This document shows, piece after piece, positions 21,787 to 34,322 of a stretch of 64,000 nucleotides of DNA. The position numbers were made by a program, and so were the translations under genes. The notes under the pieces are model-generated. The model was not told where the DNA came from. It saw nothing but the letters and a program-made list of their open reading frames with translations, and ran no database searches. Origin of the DNA: Apiotrichum sp. Y4204 (Eukaryota > Basidiomycota > Tremellomycetes > Trichosporonales > Trichosporonaceae); NCBI GenBank assembly GCA_025531455.1, contig JAMYHL010000030.1:62001-126000 (forward strand), read 5' to 3'. How positions within the stretch are numbered: the stretch's first letter is position 1; each line of letters opens with the position of its first letter.

Positions 21787-24700
21787 CTTGCGAACCATAG
21801 CGGCCATTTTCTCGTCTGAGCGGACCGAGGTCCGGCGATCGGAGAGTGCAGCTGGCGAAGAAGGGTGAAATCGGTATTCGCGAGAGTTATCTGATCTGGG
21901 ATTTGCATGTTGTTCACTATCTGTAATCGAACATGGCGTCCACTGATTGTGATGCTTCGTTCCGAGCATCAGGAGCTGACGTTTGACTGGCCTGAGCGCG
22001 ATCACATGGCGGTTACTGAACAGTCGCCGGGGTCTGACATATCACGCCACTCACGACAACTACCCCCAGCTCGGCAAGTCTCCGAGCCTCCACCGGGACT
22101 GAAACGACCGTGATCGTTACGACTCGCGCCGACACAGGCACCTGTTGATTGTTGTGGAGCGGAATGTGGAGGTGCCAGGTAGTCAGGCTAGGACCGATCG
22201 ACGGCTCCCACGGAACTGATCGCACTCGAAGAGCCTTAGGCTGGTAATTCCTGGGTAGGGAACAATGGGGCCGCTGCGTGCTTCTGATTCAGCGCCGCGG
22301 CGCGATTAGAACAGGCGACCCAAGCGCGGATCTGGGAGGAGGCCACAGAGGATCGCGGCCGAGCGCACCCATTCGGAAGTCGGAAGTGAGGGTACGAGCC
22401 CATTGGGGATGATGGCGTCTGAGAAGCAGAGACAAGAGCCTGCACCCGTATTCCACAATCCCTTTTGATTCCAGCAGATGCCAACCGATGCCGAAAACAG
22501 GCAGTCACGAGGAGAGCGCCACGGCGCTCCCCCACAAGTACGCAGCGCGGCCCGTACAAGGGCTGGACGAGGCACAGAGGTTTCAATAACTTGTCGATCG
22601 GCGACCAAGGCTGCCTCGCGCCAAGGCTCGAGCGGACTGTCCGTTCCGATGAGAATCAGGAATTACTCCAGGATTCAGCTTGAACCCCCCTCCCCCGGCC
22701 TTAGGTCCGCTGTTCCATAGGAGGGACGCGGCGGTAGGGTGGAGAATACAGGTATTCTCCGCCCATCTTCCGCACACGTCTGTTGTGTCCCAGCGCCAGT
22801 TCCAGGTTCTCCCAGACTATTCTCAGCTTCCTCGTCCAGGGCTCCGCGCCTCCAGTCGGTTGATGTCCCTGGCGGTCCGCATCAGGTGATCGCCACACCC
22901 TCGAGACAGGCGGCATGGTGGCACTCGAGCATCTTACTATATCCCGTCAGTGTTTGCTTCTTTTTGAGGGTCGGAAGAATTGTCGGCACCTCGGCACGCA
23001 CAACTGATGGTTCCCCCAGTATGATACACTGCGACGTGGCGCTCCGCTCGGAGAATGCTCGTAGCGGAATATGGCGGGAGCGCGATCGTTCTGCGGTCTC
23101 GAGGGCCTTGGTCGTGCGCCCGTATTTCGAATTTGGGCACCACCATTCGTCCAGTGATGATGCTCACCAGGAGAAACTGTATTGATTGTAAACTGCATTG
23201 ATTGTGACGAATTGCACTGCATCGCAGGACATGGACTGTTCTCGACTGTTTTGTCGTGTTCCCACAGTGCACCACTGCGCTGGCGCGTACTCCTCGCCTC
23301 ACTATGGTGACGAATGGCCCGCGCCCAGATAATTCGCTCAGCTGGACTCGGTCCGTCCACAAGTCCACAAATCCACAACCGCCTGTCCGATGGTATTGTG
23401 ATCGAAACATTGTGGGCCCCACACGCCTCGGCCGACACAGAAGCAGAGAGGGAAGCGAGCGAACCGAGAGAGAACAAACGCGTGAACGCCTAAACGCCCT
23501 CACTACGCCCTCCGCCGTCCTCCGTGGCGGCTGCTTCCTGCAGGACTGCAGGCTGTGCGCCCCGCGCGCGCCGCGCAACCTTGATCTGTAATGTCGCGCG
23601 GGGTAAGCGCAGTTCTGCCGGCGGTAGCGGGCCGGGGTGCGGAAAAGCGGAGTGTGTGGAACTCGGTAGCAAGTCCCACTCTGGCCACTTGTTCAGGACT
23701 GAGAGACACTCGAAAGGGCCGCAACCCTGCACCCTGGTGGCCACTTCACACGCTCGGGCCGCACGCCACCGCCCCACTGCTACCGCCACCCGCGTCGCAG
23801 AGTCGCAAAGTCGCGAGGCAGATCCAATCCAGTGCACGGCTGCGGCGTGCAGTGCGCGCGGGGCGATCGGGGTCGGAGGGTGGGTGGTGGAAGAGTTGGA
23901 GGGATCGAGCTGTGGAGCTCTGGAGCTGTGGAGGCCGCCACAGGGAAATCTGCCTGTTGGGGGTATCGTGCCATGGTCACAACTCCACAGATACGCAGAG
24001 AGAAGAAAAATGGAAAAACATCTTGGAAATCTACTCACCCACGACCACAGATTACTGGGTCCGGATTACAGATATCGGGGACGGCACGGATGTGTCCAGA
24101 GCGGGAGCAACAGAGCGCAGAGTTCACCTCCGATGTTAGTGCCATCAAGCATCAAGCACGCTCACTGTACGATGGCGTTGTGGGCTTCATGGATGGCTTC
24201 GGAGTGTACGGCCGCAAAGCATTGTTTAGAGCTACACCACTCTGGGCGTCCCATGCAATCATGATCAAAGTGGGGAGTCGGTGGGGGGATTTCGAATGGT
24301 CTCTCTGCGTCCCCTCCTCCACTTCCTACCATCTCGGCTCTGATTGACGTCTGCAGCTCGTTGCAGAGGACTAAGGCCCTTAACGCCCGTAAGTCCCATC
24401 CCGCGGAGAGGGCTCAAGCTCGCTGTGCTGTGGGAGTCGCATGGCGAGGCACAGTGTGAGTACCAGGGCACAGTGCAGCGCTCTTCGGTAAGTCCGTGTT
24501 CGTCGTGATTTCAATTGATGTCCGTGTCCAGCGACACTTGGCAGCAACATCACACCGTCGAATGTGGTCATCAACAGAGTCTCGAATCGCAGCTCTGGCC
24601 CACGTCAGCGACGGTCGGCGCACGTAGACCCATCCAAATATGTTTGCTGATCCCGGGGCTTTCAGGAGGTTTCCTTTGTCTCATTTGATCAGCAACGTCC

Positions 24701-25061
24701 ACCGCGATTACACTCTGAGAGTACGGTCCGGATCTATCTGACCCGGAATCAGCATCTGAGACGACGGTGCGCTGCAAGTGGGAGTGACGTCTAACCCGAC
24801 CTGGCTCGGACTATAGCGGGCATCAAGACCCCTATCTGCTGACTCTTGAGGCGACGCGCCGCCGCTGCGTTCCTTGACGCATGTTCAAAGACTTGTTTCC
24901 CTCACAGCGACGGACTTGCTCAATCCCACATCCCATCATGTGCTCCACGTCCGTGCAGTGCCGCCCAACAAACTGTGATTCAAGACTGCTCCATATATGA
25001 CATTTTTGAGTCAGAAACGCTCCATGACACAGGGGTTTGCCAGAAATCGCAAAATTCCCAA
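21787..25061. other. Intergenic region, no gene supported
   Basis: 3.3 kb. Many short open frames on both strands (for example 22937-23578 and 23524-24264) carry no motif and no splice pattern linking them. No transposon terminal repeats or reverse-transcriptase motifs seen. Confidence 0.5.
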
Positions 25062-25164
25062 GGTGCGATGCCCGAGTGGTTAAGGGGAATGATTAGAATG
25101 TGCTCCCTGGAGCAACAACCAATCATTTGACGTAAGTCGCCAGAGTTCAAATCTCTGTCGCACC
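25062..25164 (+). tRNA. tRNA-Ser (AGA), with intron
   Basis: The acceptor stem GGTGCGA pairs perfectly with TCGCACC at the 3' end. The D arm is GCCCGAGTGGTTAAGGGG, the anticodon stem AATGA/TCATT encloses anticodon AGA (25095-25097), and the T arm is CAGAGTTCAAATCTCTG. The extra-long variable arm is typical of class II serine tRNAs. A 23-base intron (25099-25121) sits at the canonical place, one base after the anticodon. Confidence 0.93.
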
Positions 25165-25170
25165 TTTTTT
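25165..25170 (+). terminator. RNA polymerase III terminator
   Basis: Six Ts directly after the tRNA-Ser 3' end. Confidence 0.85.
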
Positions 25171-26206
25171 GCTGGCCGTAAATAATAATAGGACGATTCA
25201 CTCAATCTGGATGTGGGATGAATGTGTGTATTGATTGCGGTGAGGAGCGAGAGTGGTGGAGACAGATTAGATAGCGGACTGATGTGCGCGTGGTGCCACT
25301 CGCGGAATGTGGCAGATTGCCGTCGTTTTTGTGGCACTCAATTGTCATGACACGAGTACAGTGTGATGCCGTTTCTGATGATCTGATGAGCTCTGCCTCT
25401 GGATGATGAGAAGTGGAGCACAGTTGATTCTACCTCTGCAACATCAAAACACAGCAAGAAAACTCTGGACGCTGAAAGAGTCAAAAGTCTCGCCTCGACC
25501 TACGCTGATGGCACTATTCCGGAACCCCAAACCTCTACCCATGGTCGCTACTCAGCTGTCTAGAACAACTAGCCACGACCACAAACCAGCTCTTGCCACC
25601 CTCTCAAAGCTCAGGCAGGTCACCGCATGTCTCTTGCATTTCTCCATCGTCAGCGCTCATTCCCCATATAGGAGAAGAGTTTAAAAAAACGCTGCTCCAG
25701 ACAGACGGAAAGTAATCAGCCACCTCAGCCAGGTTAGATGGTAGTCGGTGGACTCAGTGAGCCTTCGTGCGCGCATAGAGTGGGCGAGTTACCCTCCAGG
25801 AAGTCCAAAGATTAGAGGGAGACAAAACTCCCTTCACTCCTAATACCAATTGAGCTCCCGCCGCATCTTGTATTACTGTATTTGTAGACATGTCACTAAT
25901 GCGTCTATGAATTATTGTCTGTTGCCTGAATATATTACGGAGAGCCTTGAGATTGCACTCAGAGAATGTCGAAGCGGTGGGGTGGAAGTGGACTGTCCGT
26001 GGTGGCACATAGGAAAGACAGCTTCTCTGCTCAAAGCTCTTCCTTGCTCCTGTTTACGCCTTGCCGAACCGGCATGGACGGTGGGCGCTCAGCCGACAAC
26101 AGCAACTCGCAGAGGGGCGTAGGCATCGTTATTAGTGGGATGATGGTGAGCTTTCCTCAGGGAGGCCGAATTGCGAGCCACCGGGAGGGGAGAAACAGTG
26201 AGCGCG
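25171..26206. other. Intergenic region
   Basis: About 1 kb, somewhat more A+T-rich than the genes. No gene or repeat recognised. Confidence 0.5.
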
Positions 26207-28622
26207 TCACGATTTCCGACGCTGCGCTCCGAAAGCAAAGTCGCCTGGTTGCTCGCCCAGGAATTGCTGTGAGGGCGAGCCGCCACCGACTCCTGGCGAC
26301 CGGCGTGGGTCTTCGTCGGGGTTGACGATGTAAAAGCCTTGGAAGGTGTTGTCGTCAAGCTTTGGGTTGTGGAGAGTGCGGATGTCGAGACTGAGGCTGT
26401 CGCGATACGAGGACGGGGTGGGCGAGTGACCGCGGAGACTGGGCTCAGCGATGTTGGAGGCCACGGAGACCGGGGTGCTCTCACCTTGAGGAGATTCGGC
26501 GGCCGGGGGGAGGTTGTGGGGTTCCTCAGTGCTGCTCCTCTGTGTGAGGAACGATCGCGAGGGGGAGAGAGGAGCCTGAGGGGAATGTAGCTCAGCATAA
26601 TGGGGAGGAGTGCTGTTTTTCGAAGGCGACTGAGAGTTATTCCCCGACGACGGCTGAGACAACAGAGCATCAGAGGAGCCAGGGTGGGTGTTGAGTGCCT
26701 TGGAGCTATACCGGCCTGGAGTCTTAGGGATATGTTCCTTGGGACTCTGTGGCCCAACCGTTTTGACTCGTGAGCTGCGCGACGATGAACTGCCGGTGGA
26801 GACATCTGGGTTTGTAATGACAAATGGCCTGTTATTAGGCATGTTGGTGCCGACAGTGGAGCTCTGGGGTGGCGTGTCGCGGATTGACATGGTGTCCGTC
26901 GAGCGAGATGAAGGGCCGCTTGAAGCAATCTCCTCGAGACAATAGCCTGCAGTCGCGCTTGAGCCCCCAAATGGAAGAGAAGAAGCGTTGTTCGAGGTAT
27001 CTCTAGGACCGCAATCTTCCTCTCCGTCCGTCAAGATCACCGCCCGTATTTCCGAAGGCTGTTCATTTGTCTCCAAGTCCTCGGGCATGAACAGAAGATA
27101 TCCGCAGTGCTTGCACGAGTAGATGCGGTCCTCGTGGAAGTTTCCCCAGGTGCAGGAATCTGATATCAGCACTGCATCAGAAACATTAGTACTCGGCGGC
27201 TCTCACCCCCAAGATTGTACTTTGCTTCTCCGCCAAAGCACCAGAATGGCGGGCGGTAGATGCTCATGATCCGGGGATCAAAGTTCATCGCAGGCGGTCT
27301 CTGCGGCGGCGGAACATAGCCTGTCGACGATCTTCCCCGGTTGGTCTCATAGGTTGGCTGTGGACGGGCCTTCTTGGCGTCCTCTGCCCGAGGACGACCC
27401 AAAAAGGAGGTGCGTTCGCGGATCTTCTTCAAGGATGGTGGCTCAAGCGTTTGGGCAGATTTCGCAGCCAAGGAGGCCGGAGTCGTTCCTGCACGTCGAA
27501 AAGCCCCGGAACTCTCTGAACCCCGAAGGGTCGCGCTGCTATGCGATGCAGACTCTGAAGCATGCCGGCTGTGATGGTATATGGGCTTGGGACGGGGAAG
27601 CGGGGGAGCGACGCACGATCCCGAGGGACAGTGGAAGGGGAGGAAATGGGGGAAAGAGTAGGGCACGAGCTGTTGAAACCAGAGTCGTAAGGAGACTTCC
27701 GACGGAAAGAAGCAGAGTCGTAAGCATTCGCCTTGGCATGACGGACCAAAGGAGGTTCAACGGACCTCGGACGCGAAGTGGATGCAAATGAGACTGTGGG
27801 GAGAGACTCTTCTGATGCACGTCGAGGCCCCGTTTCGTATATTGACTTAGGCCGAAGGGAAGCGTTATCGGGGCTGTCTAAGGAACGGCGAGGGGCGCGG
27901 TGATGGTGTGTTTGAGGGCGGAGGTGACTGTCAAGGGTCTGGGTGGTTGTGGAACGCGGCGCGGGCGGCTCATAAGCTGACACAGGACGCATTGCGGATT
28001 TCAGTGCTTGACGGAGAAAGGACGAGGGCGGTTGATTGTGTCCAGGGACGGTGGCGGTGGTGGTGGCGGAGACGCGCGACGGCGCGAGGGGGCTGTGGCG
28101 GATCGACGCGTGCGGTCGCGGCGGACACGGAGTGTCAGACTTTTTCACGGGGTCGACTATAGTGACGCGTCGCGCCCTCGGCAGGGTGCGATCAGGCGGT
28201 GCGAAATGCGGCCCAGATCCCGAGTTACTCGGGAGTGTACCACTCCGACGTTTGAATGTGGGTGGGTTCCGATAGCTGGCGCTGACGTTGGCAGCCGAGG
28301 GGTAAAAGTCTCTTGCCTTGTGGGTCGCGGGGCGAGGAGCCGTGGAAGAGTGAGAGGAGGGCGAAGTCAATGACAATCTCTGGGCACCTTTGCGGAACGG
28401 TCGGGGTGGCTCGACTATCGTCACAGAGGTGGTACGTCTCAGCGCGTTCAGCTTTGGGTGCTCGAGGTGTCCATCAGCGCTGGCTGGGCGAATTCGGGAA
28501 GACTTGGTCGTAAAGTCAAAGTCTGCGTCGAGAGGGGGTTTGACACCCATGGGCGAGAGGTGAGCCTTGAGGTCGCCGAGAGAGGGGACGGATTTGCGAC
28601 GGGCGCCGATGATCCCGACCAT
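26207..28622 (-). CDS. Unrecognised disordered protein with a C-terminal Cys cluster
   Basis: I do not recognise the family. About 772 residues, exons 28622-27617, 27554-27207, 27171-26207. The second join (through AKYNLGVLISDSCTWGN) is convincing; the first (donor GTGCGT, 62-nt intron) is the best frame-preserving choice but less sure. Most of it is Ser/Pro/Arg-rich. Repeated short tyrosine motifs occur (SAYEPP, SIYETG, NAYDSA, SPYDSG), as does a twice-used VTIVEPP/VTIVDPV. Near residues 430-490 an ordered island holds four Cys (IYRPPFWCFGG, DSCTWGN, IYSCKHCGYLL), possibly one zinc site. The rest again looks disordered. The ATG at 28622 has a good context (CAAAATGG); the longer open frame upstream lacks an ATG. 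Confidence 0.7.
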
Positions 28623-28717
28623 TTTGAGATTCGAGGAGCGCTCGCAGAGTTGTACCACAGAGGTACAGTTACTCCTTTCCAGTTGGAGATGGAGAGGAGT
28701 GCGCGACGAGGTTAGGT

Positions 28718-28724
28718 GTTTATA
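28718..28724 (-). promoter_or_regulatory. TATA box upstream of the disordered Cys-cluster protein
   Basis: TATAAAC on the minus strand, 96 bases before the ATG at 28622. Confidence 0.5.
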
Positions 28725-30640
28725 CGAATGGCGGACACGACACGTGAGAGACGGCAGTAGGGAAAACTTTGGGAGTGCAGATAAGACGAGATCCGAACGT
28801 GACCTGAGGGTTGGGATTGGAGGTGGTCTCGAGTGTGAGCATGCGAGTCGAGGCGTTTGCGGTCAGGATGGTCAGGATGTGCGCGATAACGCTTGGAGAG
28901 ACGCGTTACGAGTAGGGCCACTCGCGCTGCTCGGCTCGGGGCAAGGCTGCCAAGTCGACGGATCGACCAAGTTGAGGAACAGGAGGTGATAAGAACAAGA
29001 ACTTGGGTCGGGAAAGAGAGATGTGGTCCGAAGTAGTGAGAGATGTGAAGGTGACGAGGAGGAGGAGGAAAGCAAGTGTTGCTGGAGGATCATGAAGGAT
29101 ACCGATTGCAAGGTGAGATGCATCGGTGCCAAACTGGTGAAGGAGTGAATAGCTTGAATAGCAATACCGATATCGCAAAGACGAGGATAAAAGACAGACA
29201 AGACGTGAGACGATCATTTGTGCTTCTCTCCTCATCTCCTCTTGGCCAGCTAGGATCTCCAGCTCCAGGAAGATCACTCTCCAAATCTCCAGGGCACATG
29301 AAGCGAGGAGGCTGGAAGTACAACGCACGAGCTCGAAGACTCTTGGCGCCACCTTCTAAAGGCTTGGGCCTTCTCGTCCTCGACACCTCGAGAGGCACGC
29401 ATGGGTAGGAAGCACGGCAACAGCGACAAGGGCATTCCGAGATGCTGGAGAATCGCCAGCCAGTATAGCCGAGCACCAACGGCCATCCCACGGGCTTTCT
29501 GCTCGCTCACCTGCGCACAGTCCGCTTGCTTGGTCAAACCAACCCAGTATCAGGATATCAGGAGACGCCAGATATCAGATCCACGACACGCCAGGTATCT
29601 CCAGGATCCGGGAACTACCATACTGTACACGCTCTCCCCGCGACGAAGGGGCGCAGGGGAACATGACTGAATGACTGTGGCGTGTTGCCAGATCTTGGGA
29701 GGGAACCGTGGTAGCGTGGTTACAGGTCAGCATGCATGCGCACGCACACATCGAACGCGACTCGGCCCGTGCGCCCGAGAAGCACGCGAATAAGCTGCGC
29801 GAGAGGTCAGCTAGGTCAGCTAAAAGTCAAAGCTTTGGAGAAAAGGAAATGCGCGGTGCAATGAGAGTGCTTGCGTAAGAAGACACCCCAGAGCCACCGA
29901 CATGCGCACGATGTTCAGTAAGTGCGGATTGTCAGGATCAGCAGTCCAGCGAGGTCCAATTTGCGGTCTGGGCCACTCGCATTCCCGAGGCTTGGAGATC
30001 GGAAGTCGGAGAGGGTCGTTGGCTCCTCGGTTGTGGCTGTGAGCGTGTGTTGAAGTGGCTGGTCCGCAGGTCCGAAGAAGTGGCACGGGCTACATTGTGC
30101 AGGAACGTGCCGTGCTCTTGCTGCCATTTTGGTTTGCTGCTTTTTAGTCTGAAATCCTTTGAGTGTGGAATGCTGAAGCGGGTCTGCATGTGTGGCGAGC
30201 GAGGTGGCTGAGGAGCATGAGGAGGGACGCGACGGAATGTGAGTGGGAAAATGGTGAGTAGTGGGTTCAACTTGCGTCTCATGCGTCTCAAAGGATCGGA
30301 GGTAAGGCTTGCAAGGTCGTCAAGGAGTCGCGACGCGCGACGCACGTGAATGTGGAGCGCGGCTGACCATAGCGTGAATGAGGCCTACATGAAAGTCAAA
30401 GGGACAAACGTGTGTAAACAGCCGACGAAGGCATTAGCGCAAAATAAGCTAAAAAGCATGCATCTTCGGACGCAATATCCGTACAGCGAACTCAGTCATA
30501 CTGGTACAGACGACGTCGATACTATGTCGAGTCGCGTGAAGGTCGATTGCTGAATGTTATGAATGTATGAGGGCGAGTGAGAATTAATGATGCGGGGAGC
30601 GGAGGAGTAAAATTACAGTGTCCTTGGGACGTTCTTGCGT
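28725..30640. other. Intergenic region
   Basis: 1.9 kb between two minus-strand genes. No supported gene; open frames are short and conflicting. Confidence 0.5.
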
Positions 30641-31996
30641 CTAGATCGCAATGTTGGCGGTGAGGGGAATCTCAATGTCGTCAAACTTGCCGCCCTCGCG
30701 CTCGAGGTAGGTCGTTTCCTCGAGGGCCTTGCGCTCGCGGGCGAACCACCACGACTCGAGATTGAGGTATGGGATAATGTAGCTCTGGAGCGTGGGGCGG
30801 AGTGCGCGTGCGCGGTCGGCGGTGATCTCGCGCTTGAGCTGGCGCCAGAGTTCAGGCTTGTCGCTAATGACAGCAACGACACCCCAGCGCGCACACTCGA
30901 GCATCTCCTCGCGCCCATTCACCGTCCACGTGGCGATCTGCTTGCCGGCCGCCGCGCACTCGGCCCGGAAGCGCGCACCCTCGGCGGACGCGAGCTGGCG
31001 GTACCAGACCGAAAAGCCGTGACACCGGTCCCAGAAGTACTTGCGCACCTGGGGGATCGACATGGAGATACAGAAGCGGGTGACGGACGGGAGGATGGTA
31101 GCGGCGGGCTCGAGGAACTTGGGGTGCCACAGGCCGAGCACGAGACGCGGTGCGAGCACTGTCTCATAGCCCGGGTACTGCTCGATCTCCGCCTTGATAA
31201 GGCGGAAAAGCTTTTCCGGGTTGTTCTCGACTTTGCAGTCGATCTGTACCGGGCCAGAAGGCCCGAGTCAGCTACAGAAACGCTGGGGGTGACGATAAAC
31301 TGACATTCAACTTGACATGCTTGTACTCGGGCATCATGAGCAGCTCGAGCACCTCGGAGAACTTGGGGATCGGCTGGTGCGGCGCCTGCAGCGTGCGGAC
31401 GTGCTCGAGCACGCCGGCCCACGGCTGGTCATGCAGGCGGCCGGTGCCGTCGGTGGTACGGCTGAGCTCGGGGTCGTGAAACATGACGAGCACGTTGTCA
31501 GCGGTAATATGGATGTCTGGAGTTAGTGAGATGCATGGCATGGCCGAGGCGGCCGTCGCCGACGAAAACCGAGACACCCGATGAACAACAACAATGGAAA
31601 TTGTCGTTTTCACGATTATGTCTAATCCACTCACCAGTCTCGATGCCATCCGCGCCGGCCTTGCATGCCTCGAGGAACGACATGCGCGTGTTCTCAGGGA
31701 AGGATGCGGAGGCCTGGTGGTCAGCACTGGAACCATCTCGATTGTTCTTCACTCACACCACGGTGACCCCAGCACTCGGGCATGCGCCATCCGTCGTCGA
31801 GGAAGAAGCCATCCTTGTCGGCGGGATCGAGAGACGGCGAGACAAGCGCCTCGAGGAGAGGCGATGGCTGGGTGGTCGCGACAAGCGGGGGAGTGCGGAG
31901 GTCATGGATGGTGACCTCCTCAACGGGGACGGGGGCGTCCGCCTCCGCCGGCGGCAGCGGGGTGAGCGGGCGGGAGATGGTGGCGATGTCGGACAT
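30641..31996 (-). CDS. Glycerophosphodiester phosphodiesterase family protein
   Basis: 377 residues, exons 31996-31757, 31713-31635, 31516-31305, 31243-30641. The joins rebuild the GDPD TIM-barrel signature: PECWGHRGASASFPENTRM, GADGIETDIHITADNVLVMF, HDPELSRTTDGTG, then HVKLNIDCKVENNPEKLF. The catalytic His-Arg (GHRG), metal-binding Glu and Asp (ETD) and second His (FHD) are all present. The end (GKQIATWTVNGREEMLECAR, WGVVAVISDKPEL) is the usual last strand pair. Such enzymes cleave glycerophosphodiesters or, as in yeast Pgc1, phosphatidylglycerol. A hydrophobic C-terminal anchor like that of Pgc1 is not obvious here, so the substrate stays open. The first about 70 residues are an extension. 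Confidence 0.9.
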
Positions 31997-32049
31997 GATT
32001 AGTGATGTGGGGAGTATTAGGAGGAACGGTCGTAGTCTAGCGGTCTAAG

Positions 32050-32056
32050 TATATAT
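32050..32056 (-). promoter_or_regulatory. TATA box of the GDPD gene
   Basis: CATATATA-type element on the minus strand, 54-60 bases before the ATG at 31996. Confidence 0.5.
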
Positions 32057-34322
32057 GTATGCTGCAGTGCAGCGACGCGACGAGCGCCAAGAGGTGGTGG
32101 TGTGTGGAGAGACGCGGTGGAGGATCAGAGGACGAACGTGCGAGTGGGGTGGAACGTGGGTATGTGTGTGCGGGTATTATGCCGCGGCGGAGGATGTGGG
32201 TGTGAACACGTCACTCGTGTCTGATCGTGCAGGGGAACGTGTGAATGCACGCAGTTCGGGGGGTTGTTGGGATGCTCCGGGGATGCAAAAAGCAGACAGG
32301 ATGCACGCGGTGCAAGGCAGAGGAGGGAAGAGTGGCTGGTGGAGGCCGAGCGGCGGTGGAGCGGAGCTGCGGACCTGGACGTGTGGAGGATGGGCGCCGA
32401 GGCGGTGGATTAAGGCCGGAGTAGGGAAGGAGGGGGTCGCGCGGGGGCGTAGATCCGCTGATCACGGAGGTGGATGCGGGCGATGGGCAGAGAGCAGAGG
32501 GCGAGTACTAAGGCGATCAACACTGATCAAGAAAGCAAAAGGGAAACAGAAAAGGGAGAGCAAGAAAGGGCCGGTGGCAAGAGCCCACAAGGAGAGTTTA
32601 TGTATTTCTGGCATGCATGCCTTCGCTTCTGGTACGGCCGTGTTCCAATCTGATCCTATGCTCTGTATCGTCTCATTCTGTCTGACTCGTCGCGCGCCGA
32701 AACGACGAGCACCGTCCTCGTCCCGGCGGTGGCGCGGTTGATTTGGTATAGGGTATTCATTTGCCACTGGCTGTGCTGGAATTTGCACGGCCAAAGCGAC
32801 GGTGACTATCTCTATTCTCTGTAGCCGAAGGGGGTGGTGGCGGGTGGCGTCCGATCCAGCCCACCGAGAGCTCCCAAAGAGGTCCGTGCACCTGTTCCAG
32901 CTGACTCTGAACGATCCAGAGGATCACTGAGGCTCAGAGAATCAGCTAATCAGAGACGATCAGAGGGAAGCAGCAGCCAGGTGATCGCCATCCATCCGAA
33001 TGAAGGCGGGCGGAGCACGCAACGCAGAACAGATCGGACCTGGGAGGCAGCATCGACCGTGTTCCTCCATTTTCCACAGTCGGCAAGCATCTACAGTATG
33101 TACAGTAAGCAAGCATCACCCTGCAACGGAGTTCTGTAAAAAAAGGTCGTCAACAAACAAATTTTTACGCGGTTACGCATCTTTTTTTTTTTCCAAATGA
33201 TCGCCGTGCACCACACCGCCTCGGACGGCGATCTGTGATCTGTGATGTGGTGATACGCGAGAGAGGGGGATCTTCGGTTCCTCGGCTCGTTCGCGGGCTT
33301 GGAAGCTTAATACAAACGTTGGGACCTGGGCGGCTAGGCTGAGCTGAGGACCGGGATCTCGGACCGGTGACGCCGGCCTCCGAAATCTTGGACGCCGTCC
33401 GCGGAGCGACGCTGCACCGCGCGCTTGGGGGCGTATTTGACTTTTCATTACAGGAAATACTAATTAATAGATGGGAGCGTGAGCGCCCTTCTGATCCTCT
33501 GGTTTTCTCTTTCTGGCAGGTGTGCGCTAAAGTCGCCGTCCGGGCAGACCTGTTCTTTGATTTTGAAGCTCTGATCTGTTTTGACGGCAGCGTGGGCAGC
33601 ATGGGCAGTGTGAAGCATGTGAAGGAGTGTCATCGCCGTGGGTCGTGCAGATCACTCAGGACAAGAAGCTAGAAGCTATAAGAAGGGGAAGGATTACCAA
33701 ATTAAATCACGCTAGCACTGCATGTCCCTGTACCCCGCGCGGATCGTTGTATTAAAAAAAGCTGTTCTCCTGGCTCAACCCCATGTGACCATGTGGAATA
33801 TATGCATACGATCAAGCAATCACACAAACAGTGCAGATCTGCGTATTTGTATTTGCATGCGCTAGCCCTGTGTAGATTACTATGCCGAGTGCGACGCGTT
33901 CCCCGGGTGCCGTTACTACCCGGCTCTGACCCCTGCTCTCCGAGTCGGAGAATTTGTTGATAACCTGCATGTGCATACAAAACAAACGCCAGCAGCGCCG
34001 CAACAGTGCGTCGCGTGTTGTGCATGCAGTGCACGTGATCTGCGATTCAAGGTGAGCCGCGGTTAGCACTGCACACAGGCATTGCAGCTGGAGGCTGGCG
34101 GCCTGGCGGGGACCGACCTCCGCATCTACAGAGTAAGATGTGGCCTCTGGAGAAGACAAGTAGATGGAGCGAATGCGACGCGGTAAGTTCGCTCCAGTGG
34201 CTTAATGCTCGCCAAATGAATACGATGCATTAGATGAAACTGTAGTATATAGGCACGTCCTCGTGCGCACGGCGGAGGGCCGTCGGCGCTTGCCCAAAGG
34301 GAGCGTCTGTCGCGCAACAACG
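32057..34322. other. Intergenic region
   Basis: 2.3 kb. A run of 11 Ts lies at 33182-33192. A plus-strand open frame (32055-32741) is Gly/Arg-rich by composition and shows no family feature. No gene supported. Confidence 0.5.

Noticed and set aside
22937..24264. Overlapping open frames on both strands that might hint at a decayed transposon
   Set aside because: No transposase or reverse-transcriptase motifs, terminal repeats or target duplications could be seen.
32030..32070. tRNA-like A box (GTAGTCTAGCGGTCTAAG)
   Set aside because: No matching B box, T arm or pairing acceptor stem follows; it coincides with the GDPD promoter and its TATA element.
32055..32741. 228-codon Gly/Arg/Trp-rich open frame
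   Set aside because: Composition follows a G-rich stretch upstream of the GDPD gene; no motif or conserved pattern.
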